Shown here: positions 19,060 to 28,077 of the stretch, in pieces | Layout: each line of letters starts with the position of its first letter | Numbering within the stretch: the stretch's first letter is position 1 | DNA from: Rhizobium tumorigenes | GTDB lineage: Bacteria; Pseudomonadota; Alphaproteobacteria; Rhizobiales; Rhizobiaceae | Assembly (NCBI RefSeq): GCF_003240565.2 | Contig: NZ_CP117256.1 | Location: 770,412-834,411, forward strand | Length of the DNA stretch: 64,000 nt | Direction: 5' to 3' | Translations under genes and position numbers: made by a program | The notes under the pieces: generated by a model | What the model was told of the DNA's origin: nothing | The model's input: the letters and a program-made list of their open reading frames with translations, nothing else | The model's database searches: none

Positions 19060-20697
19060 ATGGATGACGCTGCTTCGGAGATAGCCAGATTGCGCGCCGC
19101 GCTTGCGGCGTCCGAGGCGCGTGCTGCCTCCGCCGAGGCCAATCTCGCGCAGGTGCGCGCCGTCGTGACAACCTCTGAGGCGATGATCCGGCACCTGAAG
19201 CTTGAGATCGCAAAAATGCGCCGCGAACAGTACGGACAAAGTTCGGAACGGCGCGCTCGGTTAATCGACCAGATGGAATTGCAGCTCGAGGAACTCGAAG
19301 CTGATGCCACCGAAGACGAGATCGCAGCTGACCGCGTGGCAGCGAAGATCACAAATGTCTCCGCCTTCGAACGCCGCCGGCCGGCCCGTAAGCCGTTTCC
19401 TGAGCACCTGCCACGTGAGCGCATGATCATCGAAGCTCCGTCGACCTGCACCTGCTGCGGCTCGACCAGGATCGTGAAGATGGGCGAAGACATCACTGAG
19501 ACGCTGGAGGCGATCCCGCGGCAGTGGAAAGTGATCCAGACGGTGCGAGAGAAGTTCACCTGCCGGGATTGCGAGAAGATCAGCCAGTCACCGGCCCCGT
19601 TCCATGCGACACCGCGGGGATGGGCAGGTCCCAACTTGCTCGCCACGATCCTGTTCGAGAAGTTCGGCCAGCATCAGCCATTGAATCGCCAAGCCGAGCG
19701 CTACGCCAAGGAAGGCGTCGATCTCAGCCTCTCCACGTTGGCCGACCAGGTCGGAGCCTGCGCGACCGCCCTGCAGCCGATCCATGACCTGATCCGCGCC
19801 CATGTACTGGCAGCCGAACGGCTGCATGGTGACGACACCACCGTGCCGCTCCTGGCCAGGGGCGCAACACGGCAGGCAAGGTTATGGACCTACGTGCGCG
19901 ATGATCGTCCGTTTGCGGGCGGCGCACCGCCCGCAGCGCTCTTCTACTTCTCACCCGATCGCGAGAAGACCCATCCCAATCGGCATCTCGCCGGGTGGCA
20001 TGGCATCCTGCAAGCCGATGCCTACGGAGGCTATAACGATCTCTATCGTGCCGATCGAAGTCCGGGGCCGGTCAGGAGTGCACTTTGTTGGAGCCATGCG
20101 CGGCGCAAGTTCTTCGAACTGGCAGATATCGCCGGCAACGTACGCAAGGGCAAGCCAGCCCATGAGATATCGCCTGTCGCGCTTGAAGCCGTTGCCCGCA
20201 TTGACGCGCTCTTCGACATCGAGCGCGGCATAAACGGCATGTCCGTCGAGGAACGGCTTGCCGCTCGGCAGGAGCATGCTCGCCCACGCGTCGAGGATTT
20301 GTACGACTGGCTCAGAGCGCAACACGCTCAGATGTCGAAGCACAATCCCGTCGCCAAGGCGATCAACTACATGTTCGATAAGGAGGGACGCTGGGAGGCC
20401 TTCACCCGGTTCCTCGATGACGGCAGGCTATGTCTGACCAACAATGCGGCCGAGCGGGCCCTGCGCGGGATTGCTCTCGGAAGAAAGTCCTGGCTATTCG
20501 CCGGCTCCCAGCGAGGAGGCGAGCGTGCCGCCTTCATGTATTCTCTGATCGTCACCGCCAAGATGAACGACATCGATCCGCAGGCCTGGCTGGCGGACGT
20601 ACTCGCTCGCATGCCTGGCATCCCCGTATCAAGGCTGCCGGAACTGTTGCCATGGAACTGGTCTTCCGCAGGCCATGTCCGTCAGAAAGCAGCCTGA
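19060..20697 (+). CDS. tnpC: IS66 TnpC DDE transposase
   Basis: 545 residues. An N-terminal coiled coil (SEIARLRAALAASEARAASA) leads into a zinc-finger-like segment CTCCGSTRIVK with later TCRDCEKI. The catalytic domain includes AERLHGDDTTVPLLARG, GILQADAYGGYNDLYR and LTNNAAERALRGIALGRKSW, which hold the expected D, D and E residues. The C-terminal end DPQAWLADVLARMPGIP is the usual IS66 closing motif. I use ATG 19060; an in-frame start two codons earlier also exists. It performs the DNA cleavage and joining for the element. Confidence 0.94.
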   Translation: MDDAASEIARLRAALAASEARAASAEANLAQVRAVVTTSEAMIRHLKLEIAKMRREQYGQSSERRARLIDQMELQLEELEADATEDEIAADRVAAKITNVSAFERRRPARKPFPEHLPRERMIIEAPSTCTCCGSTRIVKMGEDITETLEAIPRQWKVIQTVREKFTCRDCEKISQSPAPFHATPRGWAGPNLLATILFEKFGQHQPLNRQAERYAKEGVDLSLSTLADQVGACATALQPIHDLIRAHVLAAERLHGDDTTVPLLARGATRQARLWTYVRDDRPFAGGAPPAALFYFSPDREKTHPNRHLAGWHGILQADAYGGYNDLYRADRSPGPVRSALCWSHARRKFFELADIAGNVRKGKPAHEISPVALEAVARIDALFDIERGINGMSVEERLAARQEHARPRVEDLYDWLRAQHAQMSKHNPVAKAINYMFDKEGRWEAFTRFLDDGRLCLTNNAAERALRGIALGRKSWLFAGSQRGGERAAFMYSLIVTAKMNDIDPQAWLADVLARMPGIPVSRLPELLPWNWSSAGHVRQKAA

Positions 20698-20996
20698 TGG
20701 CGCGCCCGACGCATGTCTACACGATCGACTATGTCGCCTCGCTGATCGGCGAGAACATTGAACTCATCCAGCAAGTCGCCAGCAACTCCGACAACATCGA
20801 CTACGGCGAGATGATCCACACCCACGATGGAAGCGAAGAGGGCATCACGACCTTCACCGAACGCGGGATCGAAAGCTTGCAGGAATTCCTCGCCGATATC
20901 CGCACCTGGGATGGTGGTATCCGCCAATTCCTCATCGACGAGCAATGCGATCAGGGAAAGATCGAACGCATCATGGCAGACGAGCCGAAATCATAA
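20697..20996 (+). CDS. IS66 passenger protein of unknown function
   Basis: A 99-residue protein whose ATG overlaps the tnpC stop codon (TGATG), so it is part of the element's operon. It is acidic: IDYVASLIGENIELIQQVAS, DYGEMIHTHDGSEEGITTFT and ERGIESLQEFLADIRTWDGG. No catalytic motif is seen. Similar short genes follow tnpC in some rhizobial IS66 members, but I know of no assigned role. It sits inside the right inverted repeat, so it moves with the element. Confidence 0.8.
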   Translation: MARPTHVYTIDYVASLIGENIELIQQVASNSDNIDYGEMIHTHDGSEEGITTFTERGIESLQEFLADIRTWDGGIRQFLIDEQCDQGKIERIMADEPKS

Positions 20997-21002
20997 CCCC
21001 TG

Positions 21003-21023
21003 CGGCCCTCGCCGGATGGATAC
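21003..21023 (-). repeat. IS66 right terminal inverted repeat
   Basis: Ends in CCGGATGGATAC and pairs with 18188-18208. Confidence 0.88.
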
Positions 21024-21031
21024 TGATTGCC
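21024..21031. repeat. target-site duplication of IS66, right copy
   Basis: TGATTGCC, identical to 18180-18187. Confidence 0.9.
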
Positions 21032-21286
21032 TGCCAAGCGTGACGCTCTTGCGAGGCCGTTCGCCATGCCCCGTGGCGGATTTCGATGATTCCCGAGGTG
21101 AAGCGAAGATGGATTGGGTTTGACACCGCCTGACGGAAGGCAAAATATCCCTATACAGGCATGTGTGCGTGCGTATGGGTGAAGACAAAACCTAGAATGG
21201 TGAAGCGCAGCAGACTTCCTCTGACCCACTCTGCAGCAAGTGACTACCTAACCCTACCAATTTGCTCGAGCGGCTTCCAATGGACA

Positions 21287-21312
21287 GCCCGCCGCATGTT
21301 GACGCGGCGGGC
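21287..21312. terminator. strong GC stem-loop, possible terminator
   Basis: GCCCGCCGC, an eight-base loop and GCGGCGGGC form a perfect nine-pair stem. No T-run follows on either strand, so rho-independent termination is uncertain. The rest of 21032-21446 has no supported gene. Confidence 0.4.
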
Positions 21313-21446
21313 TCGGTCGGCGATGGGCATCAACAACCGGCGTCATCATGGCGCGATTACAAACGCCACGGAAAGAAAGGAGTTCCCATATGCTGACAGC
21401 AATCGCTTACCCCACCACTTAGACGGCGGTATAGCGATAACCGGCT

Positions 21447-21632
21447 TCAGGCTGAGCGTGATGCGGATGTGCTCGCCAGAATAGCGGTTGTAATTACAAC
21501 AAACGGCCAAGCCAAACACGTTGCGAGGCCCACGAAACGATTGAACGACCACCCGATCCTATTGCGATTGCCCTCGATCAACGTTGGAATAGCAAAGCTA
21601 GCTGCAATCGCGAGGTAAATAAAAATGGCCAT
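21447..21632 (-). CDS. small membrane protein
   Basis: 61 residues with two hydrophobic stretches: MAIFIYLAIAASFAIPTLIE, then after a polar turn (GNRNRIGWSFNRF) a second helix GLATCLAWPFVVITTAILAS. AGGGAGAAGG lies just before the ATG, a good ribosome binding site. Two-helix hairpin topology is likely. It lies about 230 bases downstream of the glycosyltransferase at 21861 on the same strand, so it could be co-transcribed. Not recognised. Confidence 0.5.
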   Translation of the reverse strand: MAIFIYLAIAASFAIPTLIEGNRNRIGWSFNRFVGLATCLAWPFVVITTAILASTSASRSA

Positions 21633-21860
21633 GACCTTCTCCCTGACATTAAGGGAAACTATCGGATGCCCGTGAAGCGAGAATGAGTTTTTTACTTAAA
21701 AACCTACTCAACCCTCGGAATAACTTGTCTTCGTCGTCAAATCAGATTGGACACGTCAAGGAGCCATATATACGTCACCTTCCACAGAGCTGACAAAATC
21801 TCCAAAAGGATTTTATCAGGCCCCTATGTTTGGTTGGCGCCCAGTCGTGGGAGCCTTCAT

Positions 21861-22796
21861 TCAACTGCCGTGGGTCACCGCATATTCGACATGCTTGTAT
21901 CCAAAAAAGCCGCTGAGCTTACCAAGCACACGGGCCCCAAGTCGCGCGGCTTCGAAACGTTTCGCGGGATGCCAAAAAAACACAACAAGAGTCGCGGCGC
22001 TAAAACATAGGGTGCCAGCGATCCGAAAGGCCTCGCGCGCGAAACTAAATCCCGGTGGTCGATGCTTCAGGTGGACGAGCGTATACGTATTGCCGATCCG
22101 GTAGGCGCGCTTTAGCATCCAACGGGTCGAGGATCGCGAGACTGGCATGTCCTCCAAGACCGTCGCATCATGTGCCCAGGCGAATTTGGTACCCGCGAGC
22201 TTGAAGCTTAGCAGCATATCCGTATCTTCGCCACCCAGTAGGCCAAAGACAGGATCGAACCAAGGCTCTGCCCGTGTGCGGAAAGCAGACGCGGCAAACA
22301 AAACATTGCTGGTCGCATCAACCCAATCGATGGGCCCTGTCTTCATTTTGGAAAAATCCGCCAGATTGGCTGCCGCTAGAAACTCCGGGACCGGCTTTTC
22401 AAATATACGTCGCACGGGTCCACCGACAACCTCCGCCTGGGTCAGTCGCTGCGCATCCAGCAAAGCCTGCAGCCATTGTGGCTCTGGCCATTCGTCGTCG
22501 TCGATCATAGCAAGAAATTGGATATCAGGGTTTTTCAGTGCTTCCGCAACAAGTGCGTTGCGGGCTTGGGCAATGCCGCGCTCGCTAACGGCAACAGCAA
22601 CAATGTCAAAGCCAAACCCGATATCCAACATCGCCTGACATGTCGCAATGCCCTCCCTCCCATCCACGTCGTTATCGGCAACGATAATCCGAAACGCCGC
22701 GTCTGTTTTAAGAGCGGAAATAGCGTGGAGGCACCGTCCTAAACCGGCGGGGCGCCGGAAGGTTGGTATACAAATCGCGACATTACAGCCTGGCAT
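21861..22796 (-). CDS. GT2 glycosyltransferase, ExoM-like
   Basis: A 311-residue GT-A fold glycosyltransferase. The N-terminus CNVAICIPTFRRPAGLGRCL and the first acidic pair IIVADNDVDGR are typical. FLAMIDDDEWPEPQWLQALL is the DXD-type metal and donor site, and FGLLGGEDTDMLLSFKLAGT supplies the catalytic region. The C-terminal 80 residues contain a hydrophobic stretch (TLCFSAATLVVFFWHP) that may dock on the membrane. Length and motif spacing resemble S. meliloti ExoM, a glucosyltransferase of succinoglycan assembly. Its own sugar specificity is unknown. It lies 149 bases downstream of the BY-kinase gene on the same strand, so an operon is likely. Confidence 0.85.
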   Translation of the reverse strand: MPGCNVAICIPTFRRPAGLGRCLHAISALKTDAAFRIIVADNDVDGREGIATCQAMLDIGFGFDIVAVAVSERGIAQARNALVAEALKNPDIQFLAMIDDDEWPEPQWLQALLDAQRLTQAEVVGGPVRRIFEKPVPEFLAAANLADFSKMKTGPIDWVDATSNVLFAASAFRTRAEPWFDPVFGLLGGEDTDMLLSFKLAGTKFAWAHDATVLEDMPVSRSSTRWMLKRAYRIGNTYTLVHLKHRPPGFSFAREAFRIAGTLCFSAATLVVFFWHPAKRFEAARLGARVLGKLSGFFGYKHVEYAVTHGS

Positions 22797-22945
22797 GCAA
22801 ATCCATTCGACAATCTGCGGGATCGTTATTTACATTCAAGTACGTGACTTCCGCCATCCAGTCCGTCCAGGCGTCGGACCAGCCGGCTTAAGGGAAAGGC
22901 GTCGGCTCGAAAGCGGCAGGTGGGAAAGCCGAAGTGTCGGCCCTC

Positions 22946-25213
22946 TCAACCCTGGTGGTAATAATCGGCATAACGAGTGTGATAGTATTCTTCCGACCCA
23001 AATTCGCGGTAAAGATCCATCTTCTTCGCGTCAACCTTATTGAGGATGACACCGGCGCATTTGTCATAGAGGCGCGCCTCGTTCATGAGCTTGTTTCGGA
23101 CAACTTGACGCGATGTCCTGCCCCACTCGACGACCATCAATACGGCGTCCAACAACGGGCTCATCGCACGCGCATCGACAACAGGGCCGATTGGCGGCAA
23201 GTCGATGACGATATAGTCGAAATGCTCCTTTGCTTCGTCAAGAAGTCGCGTCATCGCCGGAGACACCAGAAGTTCCGGTGAATGCGGAACGCGGCGCTTC
23301 GATACGGCGGGAAGGAAGGTCAGGCTGGTGGTCGTATCGGTCAGTATGGCCTCACTCATCGGAACCTGTCCGATCAGCACTTCAAGAAGGCCGTCTTTCG
23401 CATGCTGTCCGAGGCTGCGCGTCGCTCCCGGATTGCGAAGGTCGGCGTCAATCAAAAGTGTTCTGGCACCTTGCATTGCGAGAAGCTCCGCAAAATTGAC
23501 GGCGATCGTCGATTTTCCCTCACCCGGCAAGGTTGAGATGATACCGATGACCTTGCTGCGCCCTTCTGTACCTTGAAGATCGGCCGATATTTTTGCACTG
23601 CGCATCGTCTCCGCAAATGCGGAGTGTGGATGGTCGACCACATATCGCATCAGGCTGTTGATGGGCCTAATGGTTTTCAAAATGCCAACTGGCGACACGT
23701 CTTTGAGAGGCTTGGCCTTGTCGTCGAGCAACACCGATCCGAGATATTCAAGTTCCAGGGTGTTTCTGACCTGTTCGCCAGTCCGAAAAAACCGATCCCG
23801 GAACTCACGAAATGCTCCGATGCCACCACCAAGCGCGATACCTAGGAAGGTAGCGATAGCAACGACGAGTGGCTTTTTCGGCTTGCTGGGCTTGTCCGGT
23901 GGTGTCGCATTGGTGATGATGCGAGCCTCAGTAATGGGAAACGACTGCTGCTGTGACGCTTCCTGAAAGCTGGCAAGAGATGTCTGCAGAAGGTTTCTGT
24001 AACTGTCGGCCGTGCGCTCGAGTTCACGCAACTTGACTTGCGTTTCGCCGGCCACGGCACTCACGCCGCTCGCCTGGGCGACATTCGTTCGCAACGCGTC
24101 TTCCTTGGCCTTGGCAACCTGCAACTCGCTGTTGTAGCTCTCGGCGATACGGCCGAGCTCTTCAAACATCTGCCGCTGATATTCGGCCATTTCGGAGCGC
24201 AACCGGACCGCCTGGACATGGTTGGCGCCCAGTCGGCTGGAAATGTCGGCCTCGGTCTTGGATGCAGCCAAGTATTTTTGGCGCAAATCGTTCGACACCG
24301 AGCTACCGAGCACATCCGTGACGATCGCATCCGTTCGTTTAGCATCAATGATCGACTTCACCCGATCGTATTTTGCTTGAGCCTGAGCTCTGTCGGATTG
24401 AGCGACAATCAATGCGCTGTTTAACTCAGACAGCTGTTGATCGCTAATCAGGCTGCCATCCTTTGCGGGCATCAGATTATGCAATGACCGATACTTCTGG
24501 ACCTCGAGATCCGAATCTGATGCCTTTTGCTTCAGTTCGTCGATACGCTCTTGCAGCCACTCGCTGGCACGGCGCGTCGCCTCGTAGCGGGAATCGAGCT
24601 TGTCTACGACGTAAACATCGGCAAAAGCGTCTGCGATTTGAGCTGCGAGATCTGGGTCTGGAGACGTGTAGCTGATATTCATGACATAGGAACGGCCACT
24701 CCGCTCCACCGCCATGTTATCGAACAGCACGGCCCGCGCTATCGTTTCAGGATTTTCCTGCTTGGGAGGAGCGCCACCGAGCAAAGCCTTGATATTCAAC
24801 ATAGAGCGAGCCGTACCGAGTATCGAACTCTCAGATTGCATGAAAACAGCGTTGTGGGTCAGATCCAATTTGCGGATCACGTCAAGCGCGATTGTTTTCG
24901 ACTTGATAATCTCGAGCTGGCTCAGCACAGTGGATTCGTCATCCGACGATACGGGCGCGCCGGAATCCGAGATTTGGTTGACGATCCCGCTGTTGCTGTG
25001 CTCGATTAAAACATCGGTTTCAGCGGTATACTTTGGCGTTGCAGTCAGCGCTATCACCACGCCAAGCACCATGAACACCAACGCGCAAATGGCAACGATG
25101 CGCCACTGGCGGCGCACGATAGCGAGCAGTCGATTAAAATCCAAGGATTCGACCGAGGTGCTGGCATCCCACATGCTGTCGCTGCGAGAGGAGAGTTTAT
25201 CTGGTGACAGCAT
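22946..25213 (-). CDS. BY-kinase polysaccharide co-polymerase 1 (Wzc/ExoP type)
   Basis: 755 residues, controlling chain length and export of exopolysaccharide in the inner membrane. It has a Wzz domain with a first membrane helix (IVAICALVFMVLGVVIALTA), a long periplasmic coiled coil and a second helix (PLVVAIATFLGIALGGGIGA). The cytoplasmic tyrosine kinase shows Walker A STLPGEGKSTIAVNFAEL (near residue 560), Walker A' LLIDADLRNPG and Walker B DYIVIDLPP. The tail EEYYHTRYADYYHQG is a tyrosine cluster for autophosphorylation. I chose ATG 25213 because the paralogue at 41499 begins the same way (MLSPxxLS); an upstream start at 25291 adds 26 unlike residues. Confidence 0.93.
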   Translation of the reverse strand: MLSPDKLSSRSDSMWDASTSVESLDFNRLLAIVRRQWRIVAICALVFMVLGVVIALTATPKYTAETDVLIEHSNSGIVNQISDSGAPVSSDDESTVLSQLEIIKSKTIALDVIRKLDLTHNAVFMQSESSILGTARSMLNIKALLGGAPPKQENPETIARAVLFDNMAVERSGRSYVMNISYTSPDPDLAAQIADAFADVYVVDKLDSRYEATRRASEWLQERIDELKQKASDSDLEVQKYRSLHNLMPAKDGSLISDQQLSELNSALIVAQSDRAQAQAKYDRVKSIIDAKRTDAIVTDVLGSSVSNDLRQKYLAASKTEADISSRLGANHVQAVRLRSEMAEYQRQMFEELGRIAESYNSELQVAKAKEDALRTNVAQASGVSAVAGETQVKLRELERTADSYRNLLQTSLASFQEASQQQSFPITEARIITNATPPDKPSKPKKPLVVAIATFLGIALGGGIGAFREFRDRFFRTGEQVRNTLELEYLGSVLLDDKAKPLKDVSPVGILKTIRPINSLMRYVVDHPHSAFAETMRSAKISADLQGTEGRSKVIGIISTLPGEGKSTIAVNFAELLAMQGARTLLIDADLRNPGATRSLGQHAKDGLLEVLIGQVPMSEAILTDTTTSLTFLPAVSKRRVPHSPELLVSPAMTRLLDEAKEHFDYIVIDLPPIGPVVDARAMSPLLDAVLMVVEWGRTSRQVVRNKLMNEARLYDKCAGVILNKVDAKKMDLYREFGSEEYYHTRYADYYHQG

Positions 25214-26037
25214 ATGGCACTCACGGTTCGTAGGTTGATATTGACTATAGTTCAACGCATTCGGTCGACGCGGTGACGCCACCGGCGCCATTGATCATGC
25301 CCTTAGCCGCGTTCGCAGGACCACCGTCGTTCATGTGTCAGTATGCCCAACGGAGCTTCGAAAGGTAACGACGCAGCCTCCCACGGACACTTGATAAAAA
25401 GCACTTCTGATTAGGCTTTACCCGATCAATATTCCAAATGCCATGTTGGCAACACCGCATTAAGGTGAATGATCCATTTCGATGGGGCTATGTGGCAATG
25501 CAACAACATACGCGCTGTGAGATTTTGATGTACGATTTTGTGCATAAGATGTCCAGATGTTCATGAAACAGCGAGATTCACCGAGAAATTCGCGTCATTG
25601 ATTAAATTCAAAGCAACGAAGACATTAATGATTCCCGATTCGATGTTTTTTTACTCAGCAAATGCAAAGCGTGCATATCTTCCGACGCAAAGTGGATCTG
25701 CGAGCCTGTCGTTTCTCGCAACTGCGAGCTATTCGTCATTCCACGTTCGAGCGCAGACATCGGATAGCAACAAGCTGTTCGGCTGCATATACTCTAAGCA
25801 CATTCGCCTAGACGCGAATGGTTTCTGTCAGGCGCTGCGATAGAGGGTTGACTTTGGCCCAATACTTGCAAAAACAACGACCAAGAGGCGCCAATGGTTT
25901 GAAGCATAATGTAAAATATGCCTCCATTTTGCGACGTCCGATCGAGTTCAATTTTTTATCCGCTTCGACGCCGATGGCTTAAGTTCCGTCGATAAACTGC
26001 CGCATCGAGGTCGCCAACACCAGCAAGGCTTGAGTGA
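25214..26037. other. divergent promoter region
   Basis: About 820 bases between the BY-kinase gene (minus) and the acyltransferase gene (plus). It is AT-rich around 25380-25650 and 25900-25980 and should hold promoters for both directions. A 101-codon plus-strand frame (25538-25843) has no motif and is not accepted. Confidence 0.55.
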
Positions 26038-28008
26038 ATGTCCGATAAGTTAGCCCTCGCCGTCACCAAGACGAACGAGCTGAGAACGCAGCATGACAAG
26101 ACAGCCGTTTCGTTAGCATCAACGAAAGGCATTTATAGACCGGACATCGATGGCTTGCGAGCACTCGCAGTCAGCATAGTGCTGATCTATCATACCGGTA
26201 TCACGGGCCTCAGAGGAGGCTTCATCGGCGTAGACGTTTTTTTTGTCATCTCTGGCTTCTTGATCACCAGCTTGCTGCGGAGTGATCTCGAACAAAACAC
26301 TTTTTCGATCGTACGTTTTTATGAGCGTCGCGTTCGCCGGATTTTTCCGGCATTAATTGCCGTTATTGCGGTTACGCTTGCAGTCGCTCCGGTTGTCCTG
26401 TTTCCTGTTGAAATACGAACGACGGCGTTGACGGCGATTACCGCGCTGAGTTCGTTCTCCAATATATATCTACTCAATTCTGCCGGCTATTTCGGCGCCG
26501 ACGTCAATTCCCAGCCGCTCATCCACACTTGGTCGCTGGGCGTCGAGGAGCAATTTTATCTGGCCTTTCCGCTCGTACTGGCTGTGGTCGGTACATCGCG
26601 CCCGAGAAAAGCGTTTTGGGTGATCGCCGGCCTAGCGCTTGCCAGCCTTATCGGCGGCATCCTATTGACGACTGCCAACCGTGACGTGGCCTATTATTTT
26701 CCGCTGACGCGCGCTTGGGAACTACTGGTCGGCTCGCTGTTGGCGTATCGCGGGTTACCGCTCATGCCCCGCATCTTCCGTGAACTCGGCATGCTAGCAG
26801 CGGTTGTCTTATTGCTTGCCTGCAGCTTGAAATTTCACTCTGGGCTCGCGTTTCCTGGCTATTATGCGGTCATCCCCTGCCTTACCGCCGCGGTCCTTAT
26901 TGGCGTCGGCGGACAGGGCCCTTCGATCGTCAAAAGCCTCCTTTCTGCTGGACCTGTCGTCTGGGTCGGTAAGATCTCCTATTCTCTCTATCTCTGGCAT
27001 TGGCCGATCTTCATCTACTATCAACTCGCGCGCGGAACGGCCCTATCGGCGCCGGAAGCACTAGGGCTCGTTGCCGCGAGCATCGTCACTGCCTATTTGT
27101 CATGGAGATACATAGAGCAGCCATTTCGCGAGCGAAAAATCGCGGGAAACCGTACCGCGCTCTTTGCATGGGCTGGCACCGCTTACATGATACTTTGCGC
27201 GGGATCCGTGCTTCTTTATAGCAATATCCTGACAATAACCCGGGGTAGCGAAGCCGACCGGCTGGCGAGCTACATCGACTATGACGATACTCCAACCTAC
27301 CGCCGCGGTGTTTGCTTCCTGCTCGGCCATTTGAACAGCTTGTCAGACTACGATCGCGACACCTGCCTGAAACCCTCCATCGACAAGCCGAATCTCTTGC
27401 TGGTTGGTGATAGCCATGCTGCAGATCTCTGGAGCGGACTGCATGCGGTACTACCGCAGGAAAATGTCATGCAGGCGACATCAAGCGGCTGCAAGCCGGT
27501 AATCGTCTTAAAGGGTGAGCGCGGCTGTACGGATTTGATGCAAATGGTGTTCAATGATTTCCTGAAAACCCACCATCCCGAAACTTTAGTTCTGTCTGCG
27601 CGCTGGATAGCGAGCGATATTCCAGACCTTGTCAAAACAATCGAAGCGCTCCGCTCCAAAGCGGGACGGATTGTCGTATTCGGGCCCATCGTAGAGTACG
27701 TCAAACCGCTTCCCCGCCTCCTTGCGCAAGTCGCCGGTGGCAGGGATGAAAGTCTGTTGGTTTCAGCTCGCAACTTTGAACAAGTTGCTACGGATGAGGG
27801 TATGGCAGCAGCAGTCAACGCGGCGGGAGGATCTTATATCTCTACGTACGGTCTTCTCTGCCCGACGAACGGTGCGGTCTGCACCACCGAGCAAAACGGT
27901 GTACCATTGCAGTGGGATTACGGGCATCTCACTGCCGAGGGGTCAAAAGTGGTGGCGCAACAGGCAATTTCGAGTAGCCCTGATTTCTTCAAACCAACGT
28001 CTTTCTAG
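26038..28008 (+). CDS. acyltransferase-3/SGNH O-acyltransferase (OafA type)
   Basis: 656 residues, two domains. The N-terminal half is an acyltransferase-3 membrane domain: YRPDIDGLRALAVSIVLIYH, then GGFIGVDVFFVISGFLIT, HTWSLGVEEQFYLAFPLVL and about ten hydrophobic helices. The C-terminal half is an SGNH hydrolase-like domain with LLLVGDSHAADLW (block I, about residue 457) and WDYGHLTAEGSKVV (block V, D-x-x-H). Such proteins move acyl groups (often acetyl) across the inner membrane onto surface polysaccharides. ATG 26038 has AAGG upstream. The GH10 gene follows 69 bases later on the same strand, so the pair is probably co-transcribed. Confidence 0.92.
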   Translation: MSDKLALAVTKTNELRTQHDKTAVSLASTKGIYRPDIDGLRALAVSIVLIYHTGITGLRGGFIGVDVFFVISGFLITSLLRSDLEQNTFSIVRFYERRVRRIFPALIAVIAVTLAVAPVVLFPVEIRTTALTAITALSSFSNIYLLNSAGYFGADVNSQPLIHTWSLGVEEQFYLAFPLVLAVVGTSRPRKAFWVIAGLALASLIGGILLTTANRDVAYYFPLTRAWELLVGSLLAYRGLPLMPRIFRELGMLAAVVLLLACSLKFHSGLAFPGYYAVIPCLTAAVLIGVGGQGPSIVKSLLSAGPVVWVGKISYSLYLWHWPIFIYYQLARGTALSAPEALGLVAASIVTAYLSWRYIEQPFRERKIAGNRTALFAWAGTAYMILCAGSVLLYSNILTITRGSEADRLASYIDYDDTPTYRRGVCFLLGHLNSLSDYDRDTCLKPSIDKPNLLLVGDSHAADLWSGLHAVLPQENVMQATSSGCKPVIVLKGERGCTDLMQMVFNDFLKTHHPETLVLSARWIASDIPDLVKTIEALRSKAGRIVVFGPIVEYVKPLPRLLAQVAGGRDESLLVSARNFEQVATDEGMAAAVNAAGGSYISTYGLLCPTNGAVCTTEQNGVPLQWDYGHLTAEGSKVVAQQAISSSPDFFKPTSF

Positions 28009-28077
28009 CTGACTACATTTGGGATCACATTTTATGAAACGGTGACCATTCTTGCATCAGCCCCAAAGTCAGTGTTT

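Larger units (their letters stand above)
18188..21023 (+). mobile_element. complete IS66-family insertion sequence (2836 bp)
   Basis: The element carries tnpA, tnpB, tnpC and a fourth short gene. Its ends are imperfect inverted repeats: the left end GTATCCCTCCGCCGAAGGCC at 18188 pairs with the right end (read on the minus strand) GTATCCATCCGGCGAGGGCC, 17 of 20 matching. Direct 8-bp duplications TGATTGCC flank both ends. All frames are open, so the insertion looks recent and perhaps active. Confidence 0.92.

Noticed and set aside
18933..19646. 237-codon frame antisense to IS66 tnpC
   Set aside because: Serine/arginine-rich shadow of the transposase with no features of its own.
25538..25843. 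101-codon frame between BY-kinase 1 and the acyltransferase
   Set aside because: No motif or start signal, and it lies in an AT-rich divergent promoter region.
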